Below, piece by piece: positions 17,194 through 25,964 of a stretch of 64,000 nt of DNA. Source of the DNA: DUOA01 sp012839095 (lineage in GTDB: Bacteria; Bacillota; Clostridia; Caldicoprobacterales; DTU083); the NCBI GenBank assembly GCA_050951505.1, contig JBMNJE010000011.1, forward strand, positions 744,001 to 808,000, read 5' to 3'. The notes beneath the pieces are model-generated. The model ran no database searches. It was not told the origin of the DNA and saw only the letters and a program-made list of their open reading frames with translations. Positions within the stretch are counted from its first letter, which is position 1; each line of letters begins with the position of its first letter. The translations under genes were made by a program, and so were the position numbers.

Positions 17194-20100
17194 TTTCTTT
17201 CCTCCCTGATTCCGCTTTTACACTTTTGTTCCTTACAAATACGTCATACATAACCGGCACTATCAGTAATGTCAGAAGGGTCGCATAGGTCAGGCCTCCA
17301 ATGGAAACCACAGCCATGGGCTGCATCATCTCTGCACCGCTTCCATAACCCAGTGCCATTGTAGTCATAGCCAGTATGGTTGTTAATGCGGTCATGAGTA
17401 TGGGCCTCATCCTGGTCACACCGGCCTTCACAATAGCTTCTGTCTTTTCCAGGCCTCCTTCTCGCAGCTGATTAACGTAATCCACAAAAACAATACCATT
17501 ATTTACAACAATTCCGGATAATACAAGGAAACCCAATAGAGACACAACGGACAACTCCATATTAGCGGCCCATAAAAGCAGCAAACCACCGGTAAATGCC
17601 AGAGGCATGGTAAACATTACGATAAAGGGCGATAATAGATTCTGGAACTGGGCCACCATAATCAAATATATAAAAACTATCGCCAGGCCGATCATCAGGA
17701 TCAAATCTCTCATAGTATCGGTGATCATTTTATTTTCGCCTTCAAAACTGATTTCATATCCAGATGGAAGTTCATAGTCAGCTAATGCAGTTTCCACATC
17801 ACGGCTCACCAGCCCTATATTGTATCCATCCGCTATTTCCGCTGTTACTGATAAATATCTGGATTGGTTTTCTCTGCGAATAGAGCGCAAACTGTCTACT
17901 TCCCGGACACTTGCTATATCCTTTAAAACGACTTCTTTTTCTGTTCCGTCCTTTTGCACAGCAGTAAAAACATAATCAGCTATATTTTCTCTGGTAATTC
18001 CTTCTTGATCTTCCTGCACCAGTATAAGCGGGTAGCTGTCATCATCCATTGTCAGAACGGTGGCTTGCTTTCGGGTCTGAAGAGCTGAACTTATCTCAGC
18101 ATAAATCTGGGCTACAGTAAGGCCTTCCCGCATAGCCTTGTCCTTATCTACCTGTATTCTTGTTTCTCTGTCTGTGTCCTCAAGCCCGGTTTCTACATTG
18201 GCTGTTCCTTCGACCTTACTAATAATTTCAGCGACCTCATTGGAAATCTCCATCAGGGTATCTAAATTATGGCCTTTGATGTTAAGCCGTATACCACTTC
18301 CGGCTAATATCGATATGTCCATACCGGCAGCACTAACATCTATTTCAGCATCCAAATCTTCAGTTTTTTCATGAATCAGCCGCTCTACATCCCTGTTTGT
18401 CTGACTTCTTTTTTCTTTCAGCAGTATATAAAATGAAGTCTGATTATCACTACCTCTTCCAAGCATTAACGTTCCTTCATTTCCGCTGCTGCCGCTCAAA
18501 GCACCGACTGTTTCCACAGCATCAATCTCCAAGATGCGGGTCATAACTTCATCGCTCAGACCATATATGTCTTCTCTGCTGGTACCATCAGGAACAGTAA
18601 GCGTAACACTGAGCTGGGGAGAATCCACCTCCGGCAAAAATGCAGTACCCATAACAGCAACACCGTAAATGCTCAAAGCCAGTAAAAATATCACAGGAAT
18701 CAGGATAACTGCCTTTCTGCGCAAAGCTAACCTTAATATTTTCTCGTAGACACCGAGTATTTTTTTAAATTTACGCTGCTCTTTTTCCTTTGCCTGGGTA
18801 AACAGACTGGAACCCATCACAGGCACCAAGGTAAGAGCTACCAGTAAACTGGCTGCAAGACTGTATCCAATAGTCAGTCCCATATCGGTAAAAAGCTGCC
18901 TGGATAACCCTTCAGTAAAAACAATAGGCAGGAAAACACAAACGGTAGTCAGGGTAGAGGCTATTATAGCCCCGGAAACCTGTTTTGCGCCTTCTACTGC
19001 AGCCTCTGTCGGAGAATGACCCAAGTTTCTCAGCCTGTATATGTTCTCGATAACAACAATACTATTATCTACCAGCATTCCTACACCAAGAGCAAGGCCG
19101 CCTAAGGATATAACATTTAGGGTTACATTACTGAAATACATTAAGGTAACTGCAAACATCAGACTGATAGGAATGCTGAAGGCTATGACAATTGTTGGTC
19201 TTATATCCCACAAGAAGAGAATTAATACAACTATGGCCAGAAGACCTCCCCATAGGAGATTCTCGACAACACTGTCTGTTACCATATAGATATAATCACC
19301 CTGATCCATCATCTGACGGATACTGAGACCTTCATGCTGGCTTTCCAGCAAGTCAATTTGCTCCTTTATTGAATCCGATACAGCTGCAGTGGATGCAGTA
19401 CTTTGTTTTTGAAAGGTCAGCAATATTCCTACGTTGCCATTTACCTTTGTATACATTTCCGAAGTATTATCAGTAAACTCAATATCTGCAATATCATTGA
19501 GCCTGATATCACCTATCGGATCCATACTTAAAATAAGCATACTTTCAATTTCTTCACGTGAACCAAAGGCCTCACCGACTTTAACCAAATGTTGATGATT
19601 GCCTTCTGTTATATAACCTGCTGGCATATCAAAATTCTGAGCCATAAGAATGTTCGAAACAAGGTCCCTGGTCAGTATTTTATTCAGGTCTGCACCTGCC
19701 AGAGCCTGTTCTCTGGCTTTTTCAAACTCTTCCATGCCCTTCTTAAGCTCTGCTTCACCCTGCTCCAGCTGTATTTGTGCCTTGGCCAGCTCTACTGCCA
19801 TAGTAATTTTGCCTGATTCCAGCTGCTCCAAAGCCGCTTTTGCCTTATCAAGTCCGCTCTCCAGCTGAGGTTTCATAGCTGCTAATGTCATTAGTCGCAC
19901 ATTTATATTCTGAAGCTCCATATCAACAGCTATTTTTCTTGCCTGAAGCATCGCAGCATTGCTTAACAAATCAGCCATCTCTTCCTGAGTAAGATTTAGC
20001 AGTTCCTCAGGTAATCTATCTTCTATCTGCTTAATTATTATTTGATAAATCTCAGAGGGCAAGCTGCCCATATCCATAGGGAAAAACTGCTTCAACAGTT

Positions 20101-21229
20101 TATAGAACTCTGCAATCTCCAATTGGGAGAGTTCCAACAAATCTGACGGTAATCTGTCCTTTATCTGTTCCATTATGGATTGAAACAGTTCAGGAGACAG
20201 ATTTTCAATATCTGTGGGGAAAAGCCCCTCAAAAAGCCGGTATATCTCGTAAATTTCCATTTGAGAGAAGTCCGGTAAATCGAAAGAAGATCTTTCTTTG
20301 ATTTCCTGCATAATGGCATGGAATATCTCCGAGGGCAGGTTTTTAAGGTCTTTTGGCAAGAACTCTTCAAAATATTGTTCCGCATCACCAAACTGCTCAA
20401 GAGCAGCCTTCTCCTTTTCAAATGCCAGTTTCTGTGCTTCCAATTTGGCTTCTTCCGCCAATAATGAATTTAAGTTGGCAATAGCATTATTAAGCTCCGC
20501 ACTGGATTTAGCGATTTTTTCCTTTTGGGCCGGCGACTCCTGTTCAAGAGTCTCACGGCCTTTGGCTATTTCCTGCTGTGCCTCCTTAAGCGCATCCCCT
20601 TTTTCATTCAGCTGTTTCTCTATGTCTTCCTGGATCCGGCTGTTTAAGTCGGCGATTTTTGCTTCATTCAGCACAATCTCCAGTTGTTTTTCTATAAGGC
20701 CGCTGGCACTGACGGAAGCTACCCCATCCAGCCTCTCAAAAGCAGGTACAATAGTTTCTTCGGTGAATTCGGATAATTCATCTATGTCCATTCCTTCTAT
20801 ATCTACACTTGCTACAACTACGGGCAGCATATCCGGACTGATTTGCAGCAAGATTGGTGTTCCTACCTCATCATCAAACATTGCTGATACCATATCTATG
20901 CTCCCTGATAATTCAATCATGGCACTGTCCATATTGGTTTCCTGCAAATATTCAAGCATGATCATACTGGAATTTTCACTGGATACGGAACTTATGTTTT
21001 TGAGGCCGCTGGAGGTACTCAAAACAGCCTCCAAAGGCCTGGTAACCATTTGTTCTACTTTTTCCGGACTTGCCCCCGGATATGTTGTAACTACAACAAT
21101 ATAAGGAAGCTCCATTGCCGGAAGCAAATCCGTTGTCATATTGTTATAAGAAATAATACCTAATACAATTATCAATATTACCGCTACTGCAACTGTATAA
21201 GGCCTTTTTACGCTGTACTTAGCAAGCAT
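17168..21229 (-). CDS. RND family efflux permease with long extracytoplasmic insertion
   Basis: A proton-driven export pump of the AcrB/SwrC type, 1353 residues against the usual 1020-1060. The start MLAKYSVKRPYTVAVAVILI is the first membrane helix; PGASPEKVEQMVTRPLE follows in the first loop. TM4 carries GVGMLVDNSIVVIENIYR with the single Asp usual for Gram-positive members. The extra length lies at about residues 200-520: Glu/Lys-rich coiled coil, then three tandem repeats at 290-425, then more coiled coil, all outside the membrane. No separate adaptor gene is present, so the insertion may stand in for one (inference). Promoter and palindromic operator are directly upstream, and the TetR gene overlaps its 3' end. 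Confidence 0.92.
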   Translation of the reverse strand: MLAKYSVKRPYTVAVAVILIIVLGIISYNNMTTDLLPAMELPYIVVVTTYPGASPEKVEQMVTRPLEAVLSTSSGLKNISSVSSENSSMIMLEYLQETNMDSAMIELSGSIDMVSAMFDDEVGTPILLQISPDMLPVVVASVDIEGMDIDELSEFTEETIVPAFERLDGVASVSASGLIEKQLEIVLNEAKIADLNSRIQEDIEKQLNEKGDALKEAQQEIAKGRETLEQESPAQKEKIAKSSAELNNAIANLNSLLAEEAKLEAQKLAFEKEKAALEQFGDAEQYFEEFLPKDLKNLPSEIFHAIMQEIKERSSFDLPDFSQMEIYEIYRLFEGLFPTDIENLSPELFQSIMEQIKDRLPSDLLELSQLEIAEFYKLLKQFFPMDMGSLPSEIYQIIIKQIEDRLPEELLNLTQEEMADLLSNAAMLQARKIAVDMELQNINVRLMTLAAMKPQLESGLDKAKAALEQLESGKITMAVELAKAQIQLEQGEAELKKGMEEFEKAREQALAGADLNKILTRDLVSNILMAQNFDMPAGYITEGNHQHLVKVGEAFGSREEIESMLILSMDPIGDIRLNDIADIEFTDNTSEMYTKVNGNVGILLTFQKQSTASTAAVSDSIKEQIDLLESQHEGLSIRQMMDQGDYIYMVTDSVVENLLWGGLLAIVVLILFLWDIRPTIVIAFSIPISLMFAVTLMYFSNVTLNVISLGGLALGVGMLVDNSIVVIENIYRLRNLGHSPTEAAVEGAKQVSGAIIASTLTTVCVFLPIVFTEGLSRQLFTDMGLTIGYSLAASLLVALTLVPVMGSSLFTQAKEKEQRKFKKILGVYEKILRLALRRKAVILIPVIFLLALSIYGVAVMGTAFLPEVDSPQLSVTLTVPDGTSREDIYGLSDEVMTRILEIDAVETVGALSGSSGNEGTLMLGRGSDNQTSFYILLKEKRSQTNRDVERLIHEKTEDLDAEIDVSAAGMDISILAGSGIRLNIKGHNLDTLMEISNEVAEIISKVEGTANVETGLEDTDRETRIQVDKDKAMREGLTVAQIYAEISSALQTRKQATVLTMDDDSYPLILVQEDQEGITRENIADYVFTAVQKDGTEKEVVLKDIASVREVDSLRSIRRENQSRYLSVTAEIADGYNIGLVSRDVETALADYELPSGYEISFEGENKMITDTMRDLILMIGLAIVFIYLIMVAQFQNLLSPFIVMFTMPLAFTGGLLLLWAANMELSVVSLLGFLVLSGIVVNNGIVFVDYVNQLREGGLEKTEAIVKAGVTRMRPILMTALTTILAMTTMALGYGSGAEMMQPMAVVSIGGLTYATLLTLLIVPVMYDVFVRNKSVKAESGRKEIERVQRVF
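19955..20362 (-). repeat. Three tandem 46-47-residue repeats inside the RND pump
   Basis: Residues 290-336, 337-382 and 383-425 repeat the same plan: F-x-x-D-x-x-x-L-(P/S)-(S/P)-E-(I/L), then an amphipathic I-x-x-Q-I-K-x-R segment, then L-x-x-(F/L)-S/T-Q-x-E-(I/M). The last two are the most alike (DRLPSDLLELSQLEIAEF against DRLPEELLNLTQEEMADL). This points to internal duplication within the extracytoplasmic insertion. Confidence 0.85.
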
Positions 21230-21278
21230 TAAGTGTCCTCCTGTTTATGTGATTATACTACCCATTTTTTCATAAGTA

Positions 21279-21300
21279 ACCGACCGAATGGTCGGTCGGT
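21279..21300. promoter_or_regulatory. TetR-type operator of the RND operon
   Basis: Perfect 9-bp arms ACCGACCGA (21279-21287) and TCGGTCGGT (21292-21300) around a 4-base centre ATGG. It lies right after the -10 box, over the likely transcription start, a classical position for repression by steric block. Confidence 0.85.
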
Positions 21301-21309
21301 GCGTTTTAT

Positions 21310-21338
21310 ATTATAACATTGCATTATCTGCCTGTAAA
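21310..21338 (-). promoter_or_regulatory. Promoter of the RND pump-tetR operon
   Basis: On the minus strand TTTACA (21333-21338) and consensus TATAAT (21310-21315) are separated by 17 bases. The TetR operator follows immediately. Confidence 0.85.
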
Positions 21339-21345
21339 GGGAATC

Positions 21346-23619
21346 TTACTCAGCATCAATAAATTCTATCGCTCTCGCTTCATCCAGTGGTTTGCTGATC
21401 AGATAGCCTTGCAGAATATCACAATTGCTTTTTTTCAGATATATTTTTTGTTCTTCTTTTTCCACACCTTCAGCAACAACTGTTAATCCAAATTTATGTG
21501 ACATCGAGATAATATCAGCTATTATCAATTTCTTCTCATCTTGATCGATTATCTTATCAACAAAATATTTATCAATTTTAACATAGTCTATTTTTAACTC
21601 ATGAAGTCTTGACAGTGATGAGAAACCGGTACCGAAATCATCCAGTGATACCAGTATTCCTGCTTTCTTGATTGCTTTCAGCTTGCCGTTAATTAAATCA
21701 AAGTTATCCATTATAACGGATTCTGTTATCTCCAGCACCAGGGATTTTTTGTCTATTCCCGAAGATTCAACAATTTCAAGTACATCTTTAACAAACTCAT
21801 CCCTTAATAATTGGATTACTGAAATGTTAACCGACAGTTTTATATCTTCATTGCCCATATCACTGATCTTATTCAAAAACCTGCAGGCTTTTCGCAGTAT
21901 TACTTTCCCCAAGTCATACATAAGCATTTTTTTCTCGGCAATATCTATGAACTCTGCCGGCGGAATATTTCCCAATCCTTCTACATTCAGTCTGGCCAAT
22001 GCTTCAAAGCCGGCAAGGCAGTTCCTATTAGCGTGCCACTTGGGCTGAAAATTCAGAGACAATGAGTGGTTATCTTCACTATTTATAACTGCTCTTATTG
22101 TCTTCTCTATTCTGTCCTGGCGCATAACCTGCTCATCCATAATATCTTCATAGTAACAAATATGCTGACTTTTATTCCTGTTTATCATATCCAAAGCCAA
22201 GGTGGCTTCCTGGAGCAGCTTATCAACAGTAATGTCCTGTTTGACTTCTGCAATACCAATTTCTATATTAATATATTGATGTTCTACACTTCCTATTATG
22301 GGATTTTCAAATATGTCTGCAATTTTTTCAGCCAGGACATTCAATTCTTCTTTTTTCTCATAGTTATCAACAACCAGCAGGAATCGATCTGCACCAAGTT
22401 TAAAAAGCATGTCATTCGGGCGAATAAGCTCTTTAATTCTTCCTGCAATCTGTACCAGTATTTCATCACCATAGCTGAATCCATATGTTATGTTCAGTGT
22501 CCTGAAATTTCTGCAGTTAATAAGCATAACAGCTTTTTTACTGTTGTCAGAATTTTTGATCTCATCCTTCATGTACTCCACAAAATATTCACTGTTGGGG
22601 AGACCGGTTAATTTGTCATAGTAAGCAATTTTGATATTGGCTTTATTTTTCCTGTAAGCGTAAAAGAGAATAATACCAACTGTGATTATAACTGCAATAA
22701 ACATTAACACGCCTTCAAGGATCATACGCCTGACTTCTGATTCCAATTCCTTTGCCGACCAGATAAGAGATAAAGAGCCGTGTTTCTCACCATCATGAAA
22801 AACGGGAACACATACCTGGAAAACGTCCTGGCCATTAAACACAGTTTTCATGGTATGCCGATCCTCTTTTAAAATATGTTCTTCTATCTCTTTTTCCGCC
22901 ATAATTCTGCCTGTGAATTCAGGCAGACTGCTGGCAATTATTTCAAACTCGTTGTTTATAAACATAGCATTTAATATATCGCTTCTATTGGATAAATGAA
23001 TCAATAAATCATTAATTTCAAATCCTCTGAGAAAATTGTAAACAGTATCTGCCATGATTCCTATCTGTACAAATGACCCGTCTTCATTTCTCAAATAAGC
23101 ATATTTCAAATAATTATCACTTTCGGAATCTTTTCTGATATCCTCTACCAATATTTCCTGATCGCTGACCATGAAATTATGAACCGGGTGGCCTTCGTGA
23201 GCCTTCCAGCCCAAGTATTTCAAGTCTTTGCTATAAATTATTTCTCCATCGCTGTTATATAAATAAATTTCATCAAGCAGGAATCTATCGCCGATTACTG
23301 ATAAGGCGTCATTATCATACTTGTCCTCTATCATTGAGATAGCCTGAATTGCCAGCATCAGTCTTTGGTTAAGCAGTTCTGTAATAATAAAATGAGCATC
23401 CCGTGAATACACCAATGCATGTGAATAGCTTTCTGCTATGCTTATTGCATCTGTTTCAAAGGAATGATACCTTTCTATAACACGGTTTCTGATAGCCATA
23501 TATGTCATTAGAAAGAATAAAAGCAGCAAAACTAAAAAAGGTACTAGGAAATATTGGATACCCGGACCTTTTAACTTGTCTTTTTTCACAGCTTCAGACA
23601 CCTCACTCATACAGTGCAA
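21346..23619 (-). CDS. Membrane sensor with degenerate GGDEF and intact EAL domain
   Basis: Probably a cyclic-di-GMP phosphodiesterase. The 757 residues comprise a membrane helix near 25-45, an extracytoplasmic sensor region of about 260 residues (Cache-like by position), a second helix near 300-320, a GGDEF domain and a C-terminal EAL domain. The GGDEF active loop reads GADRF, so cyclase activity is unlikely. The EAL domain keeps GFEALARLN, the metal motif DDFGTGFSSL and KIDKYFVD. Thus breakdown of c-di-GMP is the expected output, with the GGDEF part perhaps binding GTP. The start is uncertain: TTG 23619 or ATG 23610, neither with a clear ribosome site. A second c-di-GMP gene, an active-looking cyclase, lies at 60603-61790. 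Confidence 0.88.
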   Translation of the reverse strand: MHCMSEVSEAVKKDKLKGPGIQYFLVPFLVLLLLFFLMTYMAIRNRVIERYHSFETDAISIAESYSHALVYSRDAHFIITELLNQRLMLAIQAISMIEDKYDNDALSVIGDRFLLDEIYLYNSDGEIIYSKDLKYLGWKAHEGHPVHNFMVSDQEILVEDIRKDSESDNYLKYAYLRNEDGSFVQIGIMADTVYNFLRGFEINDLLIHLSNRSDILNAMFINNEFEIIASSLPEFTGRIMAEKEIEEHILKEDRHTMKTVFNGQDVFQVCVPVFHDGEKHGSLSLIWSAKELESEVRRMILEGVLMFIAVIITVGIILFYAYRKNKANIKIAYYDKLTGLPNSEYFVEYMKDEIKNSDNSKKAVMLINCRNFRTLNITYGFSYGDEILVQIAGRIKELIRPNDMLFKLGADRFLLVVDNYEKKEELNVLAEKIADIFENPIIGSVEHQYINIEIGIAEVKQDITVDKLLQEATLALDMINRNKSQHICYYEDIMDEQVMRQDRIEKTIRAVINSEDNHSLSLNFQPKWHANRNCLAGFEALARLNVEGLGNIPPAEFIDIAEKKMLMYDLGKVILRKACRFLNKISDMGNEDIKLSVNISVIQLLRDEFVKDVLEIVESSGIDKKSLVLEITESVIMDNFDLINGKLKAIKKAGILVSLDDFGTGFSSLSRLHELKIDYVKIDKYFVDKIIDQDEKKLIIADIISMSHKFGLTVVAEGVEKEEQKIYLKKSNCDILQGYLISKPLDEARAIEFIDAE

Positions 23620-23882
23620 TCAGTTGAGCTGTGCAAGGAATACAATATTAGATAATAATTTCAGCCCACTTTGATTGAAAGTAGAATGTTTTCAGATTTT
23701 ATGGTCTATATGGTTTACTATAATGAATGCTGCAAATATTGTCAATATTTTTAATTTACTAGTTTATTTGGTACCATCAAGAATAATCAAAACAAAAATC
23801 TTAGAGTTTTGGAATATAATGTCGATAACTGCTTAATCCAAGCTGTTAATATTTTCTAAAATAACTTAATTCTATATATTGA

Positions 23883-24374
23883 TTATGATATAAATAACTC
23901 TATGAGAAATGCTGTTAACCCTGCCAGAAGACTGAGGGGAATACTGAACATCTGCTTTTTTAAATAAAACTTTATTCCAAGGAAAGCCGTTTCATATGGC
24001 ATTTTGGTGAGGCTTAACAGCGCCCAGCCTGTAATCATTGAGATAATTGTTCCCAGCCCTGCGCCGGAGCTCATTATTGAAGCTACAATAGGGAAAAAAG
24101 CATAAGGCCCAACAGCAAACAGCATCCCGCCAAAAGCTCCCAATACCACTCCCTTTAAGCCAGCTTCTTTTGACAGCCAATTCTGAACAAATTCCCTTGG
24201 TATGAGTACTTCAATCAAACCTGCCAGCACGAAAGCACCTAATATAATCGGGGTAGTCTGAATGAACTGTTTTAAACCTGATTTTAAACCTTCATAGTGC
24301 TTTCCGGTTTTCTTATAATTTATTATAGTGAGAATAAGGGCAATTATACTAAGAATAATTGTTGTTTGAACCAT
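23883..24374 (-). CDS. Half-size permease (DUF318/ArsP-like), second of a pair
   Basis: A 163-residue membrane protein with about four or five hydrophobic helices. The stretch GGMLFAVGPYAFFPIVASIM resembles the signature of DUF318/ArsP-type permeases, which in full-length members occurs twice. ATG 24374 has AGGAG 5 bases upstream; an in-frame start further out overlaps more of the neighbour and lacks such a site. It overlaps the preceding permease gene by 26 bases. The two halves are similar to each other in topology and signature, so they may form a heterodimer equal to one full permease. Cargo is unknown. Confidence 0.7.
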   Translation of the reverse strand: MVQTTIILSIIALILTIINYKKTGKHYEGLKSGLKQFIQTTPIILGAFVLAGLIEVLIPREFVQNWLSKEAGLKGVVLGAFGGMLFAVGPYAFFPIVASIMSSGAGLGTIISMITGWALLSLTKMPYETAFLGIKFYLKKQMFSIPLSLLAGLTAFLIELFIS

Positions 24375-24861
24375 CTTTTCTCCTGCTTTCAAAATATAAT
24401 CCCATAATAATGGGTATGGGAAGTGTGATTAAATATCTAATCACAGCAATTTCAGGACTAATCAGACCTGCTTCCATGGGAAGACGGGTAATGTCGTAGA
24501 TTTCCTTACCGAAAATAAATGAAATAAAGATATAGAAAGGCAGGTTCTTGTCTTTAAAACTCGATATAAAAGGATAATATATATAAGGACCGCCTGGAAA
24601 AAGTCCGCCTGCTGCAGCACTAGCAAGAACGGCTTTTATTCCGCTGAATTTTTGCAGCCACTTTTCTATTGCTTCTGCAGTCAGCAAAACATTCAGCTGT
24701 CCTATTATTACAAATGAAGCCAGAATCATCAAGCCGGAATTCATTGCTGTTTTTATGGAAATGTTAATGCCTTCCGACAGAAGGCTGCCGCCTCCAATCA
24801 ATAATGCTGCTATTACTAATATTAGTATTGCAGAATATATTATTATCAGCGATTGCTTCAC
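24349..24861 (-). CDS. Half-size permease (DUF318/ArsP-like), first of a pair
   Basis: A 170-residue membrane protein with about five hydrophobic segments. AGGLFPGGPYIYYPFISSF is the permease signature, matching the corresponding segment of the next gene. GTG 24861 lies 8 bases after GGAGG and is chosen as start; the earlier in-frame ATG encodes that GGAGG. The gene begins 35 bases after the DapA-like aldolase and is likely the third gene in the operon. An export or import role for a product or substrate of the aldolase/epimerase pair is possible but not shown. Confidence 0.7.
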   Translation of the reverse strand: MKQSLIIIYSAILILVIAALLIGGGSLLSEGINISIKTAMNSGLMILASFVIIGQLNVLLTAEAIEKWLQKFSGIKAVLASAAAGGLFPGGPYIYYPFISSFKDKNLPFYIFISFIFGKEIYDITRLPMEAGLISPEIAVIRYLITLPIPIIMGLYFESRRKDGSNNNYS

Positions 24862-24896
24862 AATATCATCCTCCATTCTTTTCAGGATTAACAATT

Positions 24897-25964
24897 TTAG
24901 CTAATAATAACCCATTTTTCCAGGTTGGCTTTGACAAACTCATCATCATTCAAATGGGGATACATTCGGTATACCCGAGCAATTTCCTCTGCCTGACCGG
25001 GAGACAAGGTTTCCTGCTCGTCAAGGCACCAGGTTCCTTCCAATAGTCCCTGTCTTCTTAGTACCTCATGTATTCCCGCTATACAACCTTTGAAATTATT
25101 AGCGGCATCAAAAAATGCAGCATTGGCATCAGTTATTTGAGCAGCAAGAGTCAACAGCTCGGCAGAAATTTCCGGTTCTTCCGCTGACTTTTTTACTTTG
25201 TGAAAGATCTCAACAGCTTTGGAAGTCCATACAGCCCAATGCCCCAACAAGCCGCCGACAAACCCTTTTTCTTTTACTTCCCCGTCATGTTCAAATCGAT
25301 ATCCGGTTAATAAATCGATGATAATATTGTCATCATTGCCGGTATACAGCGAGATATCCTTGCTGCGGTCTGACATTGCAGCCGCCCTGACTACATCTGT
25401 GGTCTGATAGCGATTGAAGGATGCACATTTTATGCCAATTACATTTTCCATATCACATAGTCTTTGCCAGTACTCATAACTAAAAATCCTGCCGCCTACT
25501 GAGGGCTGAAGGTAGAATGCTATTACAGGCAGCACTTTTGCAACCTGTTCTGTCCGGTGTATTAAATCCTCCTCAGTCAGGTTCGTCAATCCTCCCGGGC
25601 TGAGCAGCACTGCCTGATATCCCAGTTCTTTCGCTGTCTCCGCTTCCATTACTGTCTGTTTAGACGGACCGCAGACACCGGCTATTCGAAATATAGCTTT
25701 TCCGCTTCTTTTCTCAAATGCATTGATTTCCTCAGCTGTAATTTTCAATACCGGCTCAAAGAGTGCAATCTTAGGATCACGTATAGCAAACTGTGTAGTA
25801 TGAACCGCTACGGCCAGACCACCTGCTCCGGCCTCAAGATAGTACCTCGTCAAGGCCCTCTGACGTTTTTCATCCAGCTTTCTCTTCCTGTTTAAAGCCA
25901 GTGGATGTGCGGGAATTACCATCCCTTCACGAAATCCGGACAAGGCATCCTGACCCCTCATCAA
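24897..25964 (-). CDS. Dihydrodipicolinate synthase/N-acetylneuraminate lyase family aldolase
   Basis: A 355-residue TIM-barrel aldolase of the DapA family. The expected Schiff-base Lys is in VIGIKCASFNRY, and GPSKQTVMEAETAKELGYQ is the usual helix after strand 4. It lacks the GTTGE motif of true DapA and is about 60 residues longer, so a lysine-biosynthesis role is unlikely; these relatives act on keto acids and sugar acids. Its ATG overlaps the stop codon of the upstream NAD-binding protein gene by 4 bases (ATGATG), so they are coupled. Substrate unknown. Confidence 0.8.
   Translation of the reverse strand: MMRGQDALSGFREGMVIPAHPLALNRKRKLDEKRQRALTRYYLEAGAGGLAVAVHTTQFAIRDPKIALFEPVLKITAEEINAFEKRSGKAIFRIAGVCGPSKQTVMEAETAKELGYQAVLLSPGGLTNLTEEDLIHRTEQVAKVLPVIAFYLQPSVGGRIFSYEYWQRLCDMENVIGIKCASFNRYQTTDVVRAAAMSDRSKDISLYTGNDDNIIIDLLTGYRFEHDGEVKEKGFVGGLLGHWAVWTSKAVEIFHKVKKSAEEPEISAELLTLAAQITDANAAFFDAANNFKGCIAGIHEVLRRQGLLEGTWCLDEQETLSPGQAEEIARVYRMYPHLNDDEFVKANLEKWVIIS

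Noticed and set aside
20298..21104. 268-residue plus-strand open frame opposite the RND pump gene
   Set aside because: Ser- and Leu-rich translation without family features, no ribosome site, fully antisense to a clearly real gene.
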